Assembly: GCF_017642925.1 (NCBI RefSeq) | Contig: NZ_JAEPOL010000008.1 | Location: forward strand, 98,431 to 162,430 | Source of the DNA: Maricaulis sp. | GTDB lineage: Bacteria > Pseudomonadota > Alphaproteobacteria > Caulobacterales > Maricaulaceae | Reading direction: 5' to 3' | DNA length: 64,000 nucleotides | Part shown: in pieces, positions 50,922-59,516 of the stretch | Layout: each line of letters starts with the position of its first letter | Numbering within the stretch: position 1 is the first letter of the stretch | Made by a program: the position numbers and the translations under genes | Notes under the pieces: generated by a model | Told to the model about the DNA's origin: nothing | Database searches by the model: none | The model's input: the letters and a program-made list of their open reading frames with translations, nothing else

Positions 50922-51416
50922 TTACTGGTCCCGGCGCGGACCGCCGGCACCGCCCGGCAGGTTCTGCTCGCCGCCGAACTGTTCGGACGGCAGGCGTCCG
51001 ACATTGCCCAGCAGCTGTTCCAGGAAGCTCAGCTCGCGGCCGCGGGTCGGTGTTTCGCGATCGGCATAGGCGACGATCCGGCCGTCCTGCAGCGAGTATT
51101 CATTCACCGTGGCGACCGTACCCGCCTCGTCGAAGCTGACCGCGATGATGCGGCGGTCGCGCGTTGCCGGGCGCAGATAGGCCAGGCTCTCGCGGGTCGA
51201 GGAGATGTAGTACCAGGTGTCTTCCTCGAACGTGCCCGTGGTCGAGGGATTGCCCAGGCGCGCCAGAACCGTGTCGCGGGTGTCCTCGGCCGGAACGATG
51301 TTCGGCTCTTCGGTCACCGTGTAGCGATAGCCGTGGGAGCGAAGCACCGGGTTGCAGGCCGAAACGCCGGCAGCGCTGACGGCAACCAGAAGGGCGAGGC
51401 TGAGGTGACGCTTCAT
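50922..51416 (-). CDS. bamE: Outer-membrane protein assembly factor BamE
   Basis: A 164-residue lipoprotein of the SmpA/OmlA family, part of the BAM complex with BamA. The signal ends VSAC (Cys21). The mature part has RDTVLARLGNPSTTGTFEEDTWYYIS (the BamE fold) and RRIIAVSFDEAGTVATVNEYSLQDGR, followed by a family-typical extension (about 125-164). I choose ATG 51416; an in-frame start at 51560 would add 48 residues and hide the lipobox. Divergent from the bc1 chaperone gene. Confidence 0.93.
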   Translation of the reverse strand: MKRHLSLALLVAVSAAGVSACNPVLRSHGYRYTVTEEPNIVPAEDTRDTVLARLGNPSTTGTFEEDTWYYISSTRESLAYLRPATRDRRIIAVSFDEAGTVATVNEYSLQDGRIVAYADRETPTRGRELSFLEQLLGNVGRLPSEQFGGEQNLPGGAGGPRRDQ

Positions 51417-51534
51417 GGACTTCAAAACTCCCTGGCGAACGACGGGCAGGCACATCGCGGCCCTGTTGCCGTGTCTTGACCTAACCAAGGGTGAGCTTAG
51501 CTTCAAGCGCGAATTGATGGGAGCCCGCAATCGC

Positions 51535-52071
51535 ATGCTGCGCCGCCTGTTTGCACCCAAGCCGGAAAAACAGACCGCTCAAACGCTCTATCGCGCCATT
51601 GTCGACGCCGCGCGCCAGCCCGCCCTGTATGGTGAGGCGGGCGTGGCCGACACGCTGGAAGGGCGTTTCGAACTGGTCGTGCTGCACACAGCCCTGGTTA
51701 TCCTGGAACTGCGCACATCGCAGAACGAGAAGGCCAAGGCCGTCAGCCAGGCCCTGTTCGATGCCATGTTCGACGATTTCGATGCGGCCATGCGTGAGCT
51801 CGGCGTGGGGGATTCGGCGGTCGGCAAGAAGATCCGCTTCATGGCAGAGGGCTTTTACGGCCGTGCCCAGGCCCTCCAGACGGCACTGGAAGCAGAGGAT
51901 GAAGGCCGGGAATTGCAGCAGGTTCTCGCCCGCAATCTGCTCGGGCTCGAAACCCCGGATGCACGCGCAGAACGCCTTGCCCTATACGTCAACTCGGCCG
52001 CCACCGCGCTGCGCGGGCAGGGGGCTGAACCGCTCGTGGCCGGTGAGCGCCCGGCCTTTCCCGCGGCGTGA
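51535..52071 (+). CDS. Ubiquinol-cytochrome c chaperone family protein (CBP3-like)
   Basis: A 178-residue protein related to mitochondrial CBP3, which helps assemble cytochrome b of complex III. Family signatures are TLYRAIVDAARQPALYGEAGVADTLEGRFELVVLH and QALFDAMFDDFDAAMRELGVGD...KKIRFMAEGFYGRA. Several in-frame ATGs exist upstream (51415, 51517); I choose 51535 since GGGAG stands upstream and the protein then starts MLRRLFAPK. In many relatives a DUF177 (YceD) gene separates it from plsX; here only 96 bases do. Confidence 0.88.
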   Translation: MLRRLFAPKPEKQTAQTLYRAIVDAARQPALYGEAGVADTLEGRFELVVLHTALVILELRTSQNEKAKAVSQALFDAMFDDFDAAMRELGVGDSAVGKKIRFMAEGFYGRAQALQTALEAEDEGRELQQVLARNLLGLETPDARAERLALYVNSAATALRGQGAEPLVAGERPAFPAA

Positions 52072-52167
52072 CAGCAGGCCTGCCGCCTTGCATCTCGACA
52101 ATCATGGTCTAAGTTCCGCGGGCTCCGGCGCTACGCCACCCTTGCGAAGGATTGAATATCGCGGCTC

Positions 52168-53223
52168 ATGACAGCTATCCCCACGATTTCCGTTGACGCC
52201 ATGGGGGGCGATCTGGGTCCCCAGGCGGTCGTCGAGGGTATCGGCCATGCGCTCAAACGCTGGCCGGACCGCAAGGTGAAATACCTTCTTCACGGCGATG
52301 AAGCCTTGCTCAAACCTCTGCTGGACAAGAACCCCAAGGTCGCCGCCGTTTGCGAATTGCGGCACACCGACACGCTCGTCCAGATGACCGACAAGCCTTC
52401 CGAGGCCGTGCGCCGGGCGCGCGGCTCCTCGATGTGGAATGCCATCCAGTCGGTGAAGGCCGGGGAGGCCGGCGCCATCGTGTCCTCCGGCAATACCGGC
52501 GCGCTGATGGCGATCTCCAAGGTCATCCTGCGCATGAAGAAGGGCGTGCATCGCCCGGCGATCTCGGCCAACTGGCCGACGCCGAAAGGCCATACCGTGG
52601 TGCTCGACGTCGGTGCCAATGTGCAGTGCGGCGCGACCCAGCTCGTGGAATTCGCGATTCTCGGCGAGGCCTATCATCGCGCCGTGTTTGGCGGCGAAGC
52701 GCCCACAGTGGGCCTGCTGAATGTCGGCCAGGAAGAACTCAAGGGGAATGATATCGTGCGCGAGGCGGACCAGCTGATCCGCTCCTCCGGTCTCGATATC
52801 GCCTATCAGGGCTTCATCGAAGGCAATGATATCTCCGGCGGTAGCATTGACGTCGTGGTGACGGACGGCTTCACGGGCAATATTGCCCTCAAGACCGCCG
52901 AGGGCACGGCGCGCCTGGTCGCCGGCTGGGTGCGCGAGGCGCTGACCAGCTCGCTGATCAGCAAGATTGCCGCCGGTCTCCTCTCGCTCGGTGCGCTCGA
53001 CCGGCTGCGCCAGCGCATGGATCCGCGCTATATCAATGGCGGTGTGCTGCTGGGCCTCAAGGGCATCGTGGTGAAGAGCCATGGCGGTGCCGATGGCGAG
53101 GGATTCGCCTCTGCACTGGGTCTCGCCTATGTCATGGCCCAGAGTGATTTCATGTCCGAGATCCGCAAGAATCTCGACAAGTTCGCCCAATCCGAAGAAC
53201 AGGGTGTCGCTGCGGCCTCATGA
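52168..53223 (+). CDS. plsX: Phosphate acyltransferase PlsX
   Basis: Makes acyl-phosphate from acyl-ACP for the PlsXY route of phospholipid synthesis. The 351-residue product starts ISVDAMGGDLGPQAVVEGI, with SSGNTGALMAISK, LDVGANVQCG and VVTDGFTGNIALKTAEGTA. Its stop overlaps the fabH start (ATGA). Classic alphaproteobacterial plsX-fabH-ihfA-merR cluster. Confidence 0.96.
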   Translation: MTAIPTISVDAMGGDLGPQAVVEGIGHALKRWPDRKVKYLLHGDEALLKPLLDKNPKVAAVCELRHTDTLVQMTDKPSEAVRRARGSSMWNAIQSVKAGEAGAIVSSGNTGALMAISKVILRMKKGVHRPAISANWPTPKGHTVVLDVGANVQCGATQLVEFAILGEAYHRAVFGGEAPTVGLLNVGQEELKGNDIVREADQLIRSSGLDIAYQGFIEGNDISGGSIDVVVTDGFTGNIALKTAEGTARLVAGWVREALTSSLISKIAAGLLSLGALDRLRQRMDPRYINGGVLLGLKGIVVKSHGGADGEGFASALGLAYVMAQSDFMSEIRKNLDKFAQSEEQGVAAAS

Positions 53224-54197
53224 CCGACCGACTTGCGCGTATCGCCGGTATCGGGAGCTATCTGCCCGACCGGATTCTCTCCAATGACGACCTCGCCGCC
53301 ATGGTGGACACCAGCGACAGCTGGATCCGCGAACGCACGGGCATCCGCCAGCGTCATATCGCACCGGACGGTGTGACGACGGCCGATCTGGCCGAGCAGG
53401 CCTGCCGCCGCGCGCTCGACGATGCCGGGCTGACCGCCGAGGATGTCGATCTGATCGTCGTGGCAACCACGACGCCCGATTTCACCTTTCCCTCGGTCGG
53501 CACCATGCTGCAGGCCCGGCTGGGCGCCACGAAGGGCGCGGCCTTCGACGTGCAGGCGGTGTGTACCGGCTTCGTCTATGCGCTCTCGGTCGCCGACAAC
53601 ATGATCGCACGCGGTCAGGCGGAAACGGCGCTGGTCGTCGGGGCCGAGACGATGTCCCGCATTCTCGACTGGACCGACCGTTCGACCTGCGTGCTGTTCG
53701 GCGACGGGGCGGGGGCGATGGTGCTCACGGCCGGCAAACCGGCGGGGGCCGAAGGCACCGACGGCGTGCTGGCGACCTATCTGCGCTCGGACGGCCGCTT
53801 CAAGGACCTGCTCCATGTCGATGGTGGCCCGTCCTCCACCGGCACGGTCGGCCATCTGCGCATGGTCGGCAACCAGGTCTTCCGCCATGCTGTCACCAAT
53901 ATCGCCGAGTCGATGACGACGATCGCCGGCCGGGCCGGCGTGTCGATCGAAGAGGTCGACTGGTTCGTGCCGCACCAGGCCAATCAACGGATCCTGGAAG
54001 GCGTCGCGCGGAAGTTGTCGATCCCGACCGAAAAAGTGATCTCCACCGTGGCCGATCACGGCAATACCTCGGCCGCCTCAGTTCCGCTCGCTTTCGACCG
54101 GGCCGTGCAGGACGGCCGGATCAAGCGCGGCGATCTCGTTTTGATGGAGGCTCTGGGCGGCGGTTTCACCTGGGGCGCGGTCCTGGCGCGCTTCTAG
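53220..54197 (+). CDS. fabH: 3-oxoacyl-ACP synthase III FabH
   Basis: Starts fatty acid synthesis by condensing acetyl-CoA with malonyl-ACP. The 325-residue thiolase-fold enzyme has the Cys115-His-Asn triad in VQAVCTGF, VPHQANQRI and GNTSAAS. Length and motifs are standard. Confidence 0.96.
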   Translation: MTDRLARIAGIGSYLPDRILSNDDLAAMVDTSDSWIRERTGIRQRHIAPDGVTTADLAEQACRRALDDAGLTAEDVDLIVVATTTPDFTFPSVGTMLQARLGATKGAAFDVQAVCTGFVYALSVADNMIARGQAETALVVGAETMSRILDWTDRSTCVLFGDGAGAMVLTAGKPAGAEGTDGVLATYLRSDGRFKDLLHVDGGPSSTGTVGHLRMVGNQVFRHAVTNIAESMTTIAGRAGVSIEEVDWFVPHQANQRILEGVARKLSIPTEKVISTVADHGNTSAASVPLAFDRAVQDGRIKRGDLVLMEALGGGFTWGAVLARF

Positions 54198-54294
54198 CGC
54201 GAAATCGTCGTGTTTATTCCGTCGAACCAAGGCCTTGGCGTTGACCTGACCGGGCAAGGAGGCGTAGCCTGTCTTCATCTATGTGGGGATGGTT

Positions 54295-54600
54295 ATGTCG
54301 GATAAAACTTTAACGCGAGCCGATCTGGCGGAAGCCGTGTACCAGGAAGTCGGATTGTCGCGGCAGGAATCGGCCGATCTCGTTCAATCCGTACTCGGCA
54401 TGATCTCGGATACGCTGGCCTCGGGCGAGAGCGTCAAACTCTCCTCGTTCGGGTCCTTCCTGTTGCGCGACAAGCGCGGCCGGGTCGGGCGCAATCCCAA
54501 GACCGGTGTGGAAGTCCCGATCGACGCCCGCCGCGTTCTGGTATTCAAACCGTCACAAGTCTTGAAGGAGCGCGTCGACTCCTCCCTGTCCAAGGACTGA
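54295..54600 (+). CDS. ihfA: Integration host factor alpha subunit
   Basis: A 101-residue DNA-bending protein (HU/IHF family). It reads [55 protein letters not shown] and ends VLKERV. Three in-frame starts lie close together: GTG 54283, ATG 54289 and ATG 54295; I choose the last because GGGGATGG precedes it and IHF-alpha proteins start [11 protein letters not shown]. Confidence 0.94.
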   Translation: MSDKTLTRADLAEAVYQEVGLSRQESADLVQSVLGMISDTLASGESVKLSSFGSFLLRDKRGRVGRNPKTGVEVPIDARRVLVFKPSQVLKERVDSSLSKD

Positions 54601-54636
54601 TCCCGAACGGGCAGGGCGGCGCTGGCGCGGTAGCAC

Positions 54637-55083
54637 ATGTCGGTCAGCAAGAAATCGCCGGAAGCCTTCCGGACCATCTCCGAAGCCGCCGAGGAGCTGG
54701 ATGTGCCCGCGCACGTCCTGCGCTTCTGGGAGAGCAAGTTTCCCCAGATCAGTCCGCTCAAGCGGGCCGGCGGGCGCCGCTTCTACCGGCCGCAGGATCT
54801 GCAGCTCCTGCGTGGCATCAAGCGGCTGCTCTATGAAGACGGGTTCACCATCAAGGGCGCCCGCAAATTCCTCAAGGATAATGGTGTTGCGTCCGTGATG
54901 GATCTCGGGGCCGGTGTGGTGGAGACCGGCCCGATGGCCGTCGACGCCGCCGATATCGAAACACCTGTGCACAAGGCCCCCGCAGCGCCGCGCCCGGCCG
55001 ACGGACCGCAGCGCCAGCTGGATGACATCATCGCCGATCTTGAAAACGCGCGTGCCAGGCTGAAATCGGCCATCGAGCCCTAG
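54637..55083 (+). CDS. MerR-family transcriptional regulator
   Basis: A 148-residue regulator with one MerR helix-turn-helix near the N-terminus ([45 protein letters not shown]) and an Ala/Pro-rich tail ending in a short helix ([18 protein letters not shown]). It always follows ihfA in this neighbourhood of alphaproteobacteria. Ligand and targets unknown. Confidence 0.9.
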   Translation: MSVSKKSPEAFRTISEAAEELDVPAHVLRFWESKFPQISPLKRAGGRRFYRPQDLQLLRGIKRLLYEDGFTIKGARKFLKDNGVASVMDLGAGVVETGPMAVDAADIETPVHKAPAAPRPADGPQRQLDDIIADLENARARLKSAIEP

Positions 55084-55190
55084 GTCGGGCCGATTGCATT
55101 TTCCGCTGACAGGCTGGTTGCAGCCGGTTTCGCCTCACCCTATAACCAGCCTCCCCATCGGACGGGTCCGCCTGTCCAAAAAGTGAGTGT

Positions 55191-55268
55191 CGGAGCGTGG
55201 CGCAGCCCGGTTAGCGCACCGGTCTGGGGGACCGGGGGTCGCGAGTTCGAATCTCGCCGCTCCGACCA
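55191..55268 (+). tRNA. tRNA-Pro (anticodon GGG)
   Basis: The acceptor arms CGGAGCG and CGCTCCG pair; the D arm is GCGC/GCGC; the anticodon arm is CCGGT-CTGGGGG-ACCGG with anticodon GGG; the T arm is GCGAG-TTCGAAT-CTCGC. The CCA end is encoded. The hicB stop lies 6 bases beyond its end, on the opposite strand. Confidence 0.96.
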
Positions 55269-55274
55269 TTTTTC

Positions 55275-55676
55275 TCAAGATGCCGATCCAGAGATTTCCC
55301 GCCTTGCGGCATCGGCCAGGAAGGCCGAACGGGTCATGCCGCGGGCACGCGCCGTCGCGTCGATCGCCTGCAACAGACCGGCATCCATGGTGAGATTGGC
55401 TTTCACCGTACGCCCGGACAGCTGAATCAGCGGAATGGCGAGAAAGAACCCGTCATCGCGCATGGCCTCGCGAACTTCAGGGGCCTGACGGAGTTCTGCC
55501 AGGCTCCGCGGCGCCACGGGCGGCGCGTCTTCGAACCACAACGCCAAAGCTTCGCGAGCGAGGCGCGGCAGGTCGTCGAGATCGTCTGCAGCGGAGAAAC
55601 AGCCCGGCACGTCCGGAAACTGGATGCCATAGGCGTTATCGCCGTCTTGGTGAATGATGCCGATGAAATGCTTCAT
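55275..55676 (-). CDS. hicB: HicB-family antitoxin
   Basis: A 133-residue antitoxin. The N-terminal half is the HicB partial RNase H-like fold (FIGIIHQDGDNAYGIQFPDVPGCFSAADDLDDL), which binds and blocks HicA. The C-terminal half ends in a ribbon-helix-helix (VKANLTMDAGLLQAIDATARARGMTRSAFLADAAR) that should bind DNA. I choose ATG 55676 with AGGAG five bases upstream; the GTG at 55682, overlapping the hicA stop, is the alternative. It is downstream of hicA in the usual order. Confidence 0.9.
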   Translation of the reverse strand: MKHFIGIIHQDGDNAYGIQFPDVPGCFSAADDLDDLPRLAREALALWFEDAPPVAPRSLAELRQAPEVREAMRDDGFFLAIPLIQLSGRTVKANLTMDAGLLQAIDATARARGMTRSAFLADAARREISGSAS

Positions 55677-55678
55677 GC

Positions 55679-55891
55679 TCACTCCTCGATCCAGCCGGCC
55701 TCGCGATAGATGGCGCGAACTGTACCCATGGGCAGGTCCTTCTTGGGGTGAGGGATGATCAACGTGACCGCACCCTTGCGGAATTTGTGATGGGATCCAC
55801 GCGCACCGATGAGCTCAAACCCGTCCCGTTGCAGGCGCGCTATCAGCTTGCGGCTGTTTTTCTCGAATTCCGGCACATCAATGCGGCGCAT
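55679..55891 (-). CDS. hicA: HicA-family mRNA interferase toxin
   Basis: A 70-residue dsRNA-binding-fold toxin that cleaves mRNA during translation. The signature is RDGFELIGARGSHHKFRKGAVTLIIPHPKKDLPMGTVRAIYREAGW, with the catalytic His34 (or 35) in GSHH. Annotated from ATG 55891. The first ten or eleven residues are longer than in many HicA proteins, and the predicted -10 box touches this ATG, so the true start may be GTG 55876 (codon 6). The operon is convergent with tRNA-Pro. Confidence 0.88.
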   Translation of the reverse strand: MRRIDVPEFEKNSRKLIARLQRDGFELIGARGSHHKFRKGAVTLIIPHPKKDLPMGTVRAIYREAGWIEE

Positions 55892-55902
55892 TTATATGCG
55901 CC
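55885..55902. promoter_or_regulatory. Palindrome over the hicA start: candidate HicB operator
   Basis: GGCGCAT-TTAT-ATGCGCC, perfect 7-base arms with a 4-base centre. It covers the -10 element TATAAA (minus strand, 55896-55891) and the annotated hicA ATG. A suitable binding site for the ribbon-helix-helix end of HicB. Confidence 0.65.
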
Positions 55903-55919
55903 TTCCCGAGTTGCGTCAA
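55891..55919 (-). promoter_or_regulatory. hicAB promoter (TTGACG-N17-TATAAA)
   Basis: On the minus strand TTGACG (55919-55914), a 17-base spacer and TATAAA (55896-55891), close to the sigma-70 consensus. The last A of the -10 is the A of the annotated hicA ATG. Confidence 0.6.
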
Positions 55920-55960
55920 TACGCCATTATCGAGCAAAACAACTAAAGCGCAACCAATGG

Positions 55961-57205
55961 TTATTGGTTTAGTGCCGCCTTCATCACATCCTTCATCGGC
56001 ACGTCCGGATTGATCAGATCGTCCGGATCCGGCTTTGCGCGCTGGGCGATCATCATCTTTGCCGCCATGAAGCCGTGAGCGTCATTGACGCAGTCCGCGG
56101 CCACAAGCACGCCGTCCCTGAGATGGAAGAGGGTGAAGTGACCGGCAGCCGGATCGGCCGGGCGGCGCTGCAGCGTCGTGTCCTGCTGGCCGATCACGCC
56201 GGCGGTCTGCAGTTTCAGCTCGAACTGGTCGGACCAGAACCAGGGCACTTCCGGCTTGGGTGCCGGTGTTCCGCAGATCGAAGCGGCCGCGTGCTTGGCC
56301 TGGTCGAGCGCATTGGGCACGGATTCCAGCCGGATCCGTGTACCGGTCAGCCAGTTCTCCTGTTCGGCACAATCGCCGATCGCGAAAATCGCCGGATCCG
56401 AGGTGCGGCATTCGCTGTCGACGCTGATCCCGTTACCGGTCGTCAGGCCCGCAGCAGAGGCGAGCTCCTGATTGGGCAGGACGCCGATGCCGACCAGCAC
56501 GCTGTTGCACACGACCTCTCGCCCGTCGGCCAGCTTCACGGCGCCGGCGCGGCCCTGACTGCCCTCGATTGCCTCGACCTGGGCGGACAGTTCGACCGTC
56601 ACACCGCGCGTACGGTGGGCATCCAGATAGAAGGCCGACAATTCCGGCACCGCGACGCGGGCCAGGAGCCGGTCCATCGCCTCGATGACAACCGGTTCCG
56701 CACCCAGCTTCTTCGCCACCGAGGCCGCTTCCAGACCGATATAGCCGCCGCCGACAATCGCGATCCGCTTGCCCGGCTGGAAATCGGCCTTCAGCACGTC
56801 GATATCGGCAATGGTGCGCAGATAGCGCACGCCATCCAGATCGGCGCCGGGGACGGGCAGGGGGCGTACGCGCGACCCCGTGGCGATGACGAGACGGGTA
56901 TAGGTTTCCGTTGAGCCGTCGTCGAAGCTGACGGTTTTTGCGTCCCGGTCGATAGCCGTCGCAGCAACGCCCAGGCGCAGGTCGACCTTCTGGTCGGCCC
57001 AGACCTCCGGCGGTTGCAGCCAGAGCCGGTCCTCGCCGATCTCGCCGGCCAGGTAGGCCTTGGACAGGGGCGGGCGCTGATAGGGCGGATGCGGTTCGCT
57101 GCCAACGAGCAGGATACGTCCGTCGAAACCGGACCGCCGCAGGCTCGCGGCGCACTGTCCGCCGGCTTGGCCGGCCCCCAGGATTATGACCGTCGCGTCC
57201 GTCAT
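55961..57205 (-). CDS. FAD-dependent oxidoreductase (ferredoxin/rubredoxin reductase type)
   Basis: A 414-residue two-dinucleotide-binding flavoprotein. The FAD motif is VIILGAGQAGGQCAASLR, the NAD(P)H motif IAIVGGGYIGLEAASVAKKLG, the second FAD motif ISVDSECRTSDPAIFAIGDCA, and PWFWSDQFELKLQTAG is the reductase C-terminal domain. It fits ferredoxin reductases of dioxygenase or P450 systems. No ferredoxin or oxygenase gene is next to it, so the partner is unknown. I choose ATG 57205; an in-frame start at 57256 adds 17 charged residues. Confidence 0.86.
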   Translation of the reverse strand: MTDATVIILGAGQAGGQCAASLRRSGFDGRILLVGSEPHPPYQRPPLSKAYLAGEIGEDRLWLQPPEVWADQKVDLRLGVAATAIDRDAKTVSFDDGSTETYTRLVIATGSRVRPLPVPGADLDGVRYLRTIADIDVLKADFQPGKRIAIVGGGYIGLEAASVAKKLGAEPVVIEAMDRLLARVAVPELSAFYLDAHRTRGVTVELSAQVEAIEGSQGRAGAVKLADGREVVCNSVLVGIGVLPNQELASAAGLTTGNGISVDSECRTSDPAIFAIGDCAEQENWLTGTRIRLESVPNALDQAKHAAASICGTPAPKPEVPWFWSDQFELKLQTAGVIGQQDTTLQRRPADPAAGHFTLFHLRDGVLVAADCVNDAHGFMAAKMMIAQRAKPDPDDLINPDVPMKDVMKAALNQ

Positions 57206-57369
57206 GCTGTTCGTCCCCCGTCTTGCTTCGTCTTTTTGGTTCTGTCTGCGACACAATGGCGCGTCAGTGTTCGATGTGCGAGTGCATTCTCAGATGCGCA
57301 AGCGTGAAGCTGCGCCCCGGGCCTTGCCCCCTTCGCCGATTGCGGTAGTTACCGCGCAGCGGAGGTTCC

Positions 57370-58395
57370 ATGGCCTACCATACGAGTACCACCAGTCGCG
57401 CCGTTTCCAACTGGCTGCTCATCGTCGCCGTGATGGTTGTCGGCATGATCATTGTCGGCGGCACGACCCGCCTGACCGACAGCGGCCTGTCGATCACCGA
57501 ATGGAAGCCGATCTCCGGCGCCATCCCGCCGCTCACCCAGTCCGACTGGGAAGAGGAATTCCGCCTCTATCAGCGCACCACCGAATTCCAGGAGCAGAAC
57601 GCCTCCATGACGCTGGCGGAGTTCGAGTTCATTTTCTGGTGGGAGTGGGGGCATCGCCAGCTGGGCCGCCTGATCGGCCTCGTCTTTGCCGTGCCCTTTG
57701 TCTTCTTCTGGCTGCGCGGCCATCTCAGCGCCCGGCTCAAACCGCGCCTTTTCCTGCTTTTGTGCATGGGCGGCGCCCAGGGCGCGATCGGCTGGTGGAT
57801 GGTCGCCAGCGGGCTGGTCGACCGGCTGGATGTCAGCCAGTACAGGCTCGCCACGCATCTGGGCATGGCCTTCATCATCCTGGGCTATTCGATCTGGCTG
57901 TCGCTGGAAGCGCGGTTCGGACCGCCGCCCCTGCGCCGCGGCACCCTGGCCGGCGTGTCCTTCGCCTTGCTGGGCCTGGTCTTCCTGCAGATCATACTGG
58001 GCGCCTTCGTGGCCGGGCTGGATGCGGGCCGCATCTACAACACCTGGCCGCTGATGAATGGCGATCTGATCCCGGACGGCTATCTGGGCGGAATGAGTTT
58101 CTTTCCGGCGATTTTCGAGAGCCATGCGGCCGTGCAGATGCATCACCGCTGGACAGGCTATCTCGTGGCACTAGCGGTCTTCGCCTATTCGGTGACGATC
58201 TGGCGTGAACCGCGCGTGTCGCTCAAGCCCTTCATGGTGATCCTGCCGGCCCTGGTTGTCGGCCAGGTCGCCCTGGGCATCGCTGCCCTGCTGGCCGTCG
58301 TGCCGCTGGGCCTGTCACTGGCGCACCAGCTGGGCGCCGTCCTGCTCTTCATTGCAACACTGTGCGCCGCCTGGACGGCGCGGCGGGCCGCTTAG
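57370..58395 (+). CDS. ctaA: Heme A synthase CtaA (COX15 type)
   Basis: Inner-membrane enzyme that oxidises heme O to heme A for cytochrome oxidase. The 341-residue product has eight hydrophobic segments and the heme-ligand histidines in EWGHRQLGR, ATHLGMAF, MHHRWTGYL and LAHQLGAVL. GGTTRLTDSGLSITEWKPISG is the family signature. Its stop overlaps the stop of the convergent lipoprotein gene by four bases. Confidence 0.94.
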   Translation: MAYHTSTTSRAVSNWLLIVAVMVVGMIIVGGTTRLTDSGLSITEWKPISGAIPPLTQSDWEEEFRLYQRTTEFQEQNASMTLAEFEFIFWWEWGHRQLGRLIGLVFAVPFVFFWLRGHLSARLKPRLFLLLCMGGAQGAIGWWMVASGLVDRLDVSQYRLATHLGMAFIILGYSIWLSLEARFGPPPLRRGTLAGVSFALLGLVFLQIILGAFVAGLDAGRIYNTWPLMNGDLIPDGYLGGMSFFPAIFESHAAVQMHHRWTGYLVALAVFAYSVTIWREPRVSLKPFMVILPALVVGQVALGIAALLAVVPLGLSLAHQLGAVLLFIATLCAAWTARRAA

Positions 58396-59516
58396 CCCGC
58401 CTCGCTGTCAGTCTGGGTCCCGACCGGATTGCGGCCGGTGATCACGGCGCGCGAGAAGGCGTCGCGGGAGATGACTTTCACGCGCTGGTCGGCCTGGTCG
58501 AAGATCGACAGCATGCCGTTGGAATAGGCGGTGAAACCGTAATCGGCCGGCGACACGGCAATTGCGCCCGGCCGGCCGATGCCCGGTGTGGACAGGCCGT
58601 CGACCACATCGATCGCGTCGCGCTCTTCCAGCGTGCGGGCATCGAAGCTGCGCACAGTCTCGCCGGCCCCGTCGGTGGCCAGCAGCAGGCGCGTACCGGA
58701 AAATTCGCCCACAGCGATGCCGGAGGCGGGAATAGTGGCTTCGGCCAGAACCGCGCCCTCGGACGACAGGCGGGTTACGCCGGCAGCGGGGCTGGCGGTA
58801 TAGATATCGCCGTCGAACACGGCACACTGGCGCGCCGGGGCGGGCAGCGGGAAGCTGCGCATCTCTTCCACCGACAGCGTGTCGCCGCCGGCATCGCGGA
58901 CACGCCAAACATTCGCGGTCGCACCGGTTTCCAGCACGACGAGTTCGACAAATCCGGCGCCTTCGCGCAGCAGGCACAGACCGGCCACACCGCCATCCGT
59001 ACCGGTCTCGGCCAGCGGCAGATCGAGCACCTGGGTGCCGTTGCGCACGATGGCATAGCCGAACACGGCGCCATTATCGGGCGAGGCACCGAAGACCAGC
59101 GGCAGGTCTTCCCCGCGCAGCTGGAAGTCCGGGGCGGTCGCCAGACCGGTCAGGCGCGCACCGGCATGACGCCGCTGCAGCTCACCGTCCAGATTGAAGA
59201 TGTCCAGACCGCCTTCACGCGGCGCCGAGATCACCAGGCCGAGCGAGGGGGCGTCGCCGTCCGGCAGGAAGGCGAGGGCGCTGGCGCCGCCTTCCACACC
59301 GGTGAACGCCGCCGTGACCAGCACTTCCAGCGTTTCCGGACCGGTCGCCGCATCCGGCGTCTCGTCCGCATCCTCGCCCGTCTGGCCGCAGGCAGCCAGC
59401 GCCAGCAGGCTTGTGCCTAGAGCGAGCGCTCTGACCAGGGACCGCGCACCGCGAAGGTGCGGCCGGGATTGCGCTGAATGTTGAAAAACAGGGTCGAACC
59501 GTCGGGACTGAAGCAT
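58392..59516 (-). CDS. Phytase-like beta-propeller lipoprotein (start uncertain)
   Basis: About 374 residues. A lipoprotein signal LGTSLLALAAC is followed by a domain resembling 3-phytases (GGASALAFLPDGDAPSLGLVISAPREGGLDIFNLDGEL, LVFGASPDNGAVFGYAIV, GVAGLCLLREG), a six-bladed propeller. Phytases release phosphate from inositol phosphates. From ATG 59516 the hydrophobic signal would begin about 30 residues in, and the first 100 bases overlap the upstream PhoX-like gene; a start nearer to RALALGTSLL would look better but no ATG, GTG or TTG is there. Coupled to the PhoX-like gene. Confidence 0.75.
   Translation of the reverse strand: MLQSRRFDPVFQHSAQSRPHLRGARSLVRALALGTSLLALAACGQTGEDADETPDAATGPETLEVLVTAAFTGVEGGASALAFLPDGDAPSLGLVISAPREGGLDIFNLDGELQRRHAGARLTGLATAPDFQLRGEDLPLVFGASPDNGAVFGYAIVRNGTQVLDLPLAETGTDGGVAGLCLLREGAGFVELVVLETGATANVWRVRDAGGDTLSVEEMRSFPLPAPARQCAVFDGDIYTASPAAGVTRLSSEGAVLAEATIPASGIAVGEFSGTRLLLATDGAGETVRSFDARTLEERDAIDVVDGLSTPGIGRPGAIAVSPADYGFTAYSNGMLSIFDQADQRVKVISRDAFSRAVITGRNPVGTQTDSEAG

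Noticed and set aside
55892..55960. Duplicated tRNA-Pro 3' end (attachment site) beyond hicA
   Set aside because: No copy of the T-arm or acceptor sequence is present in this stretch.
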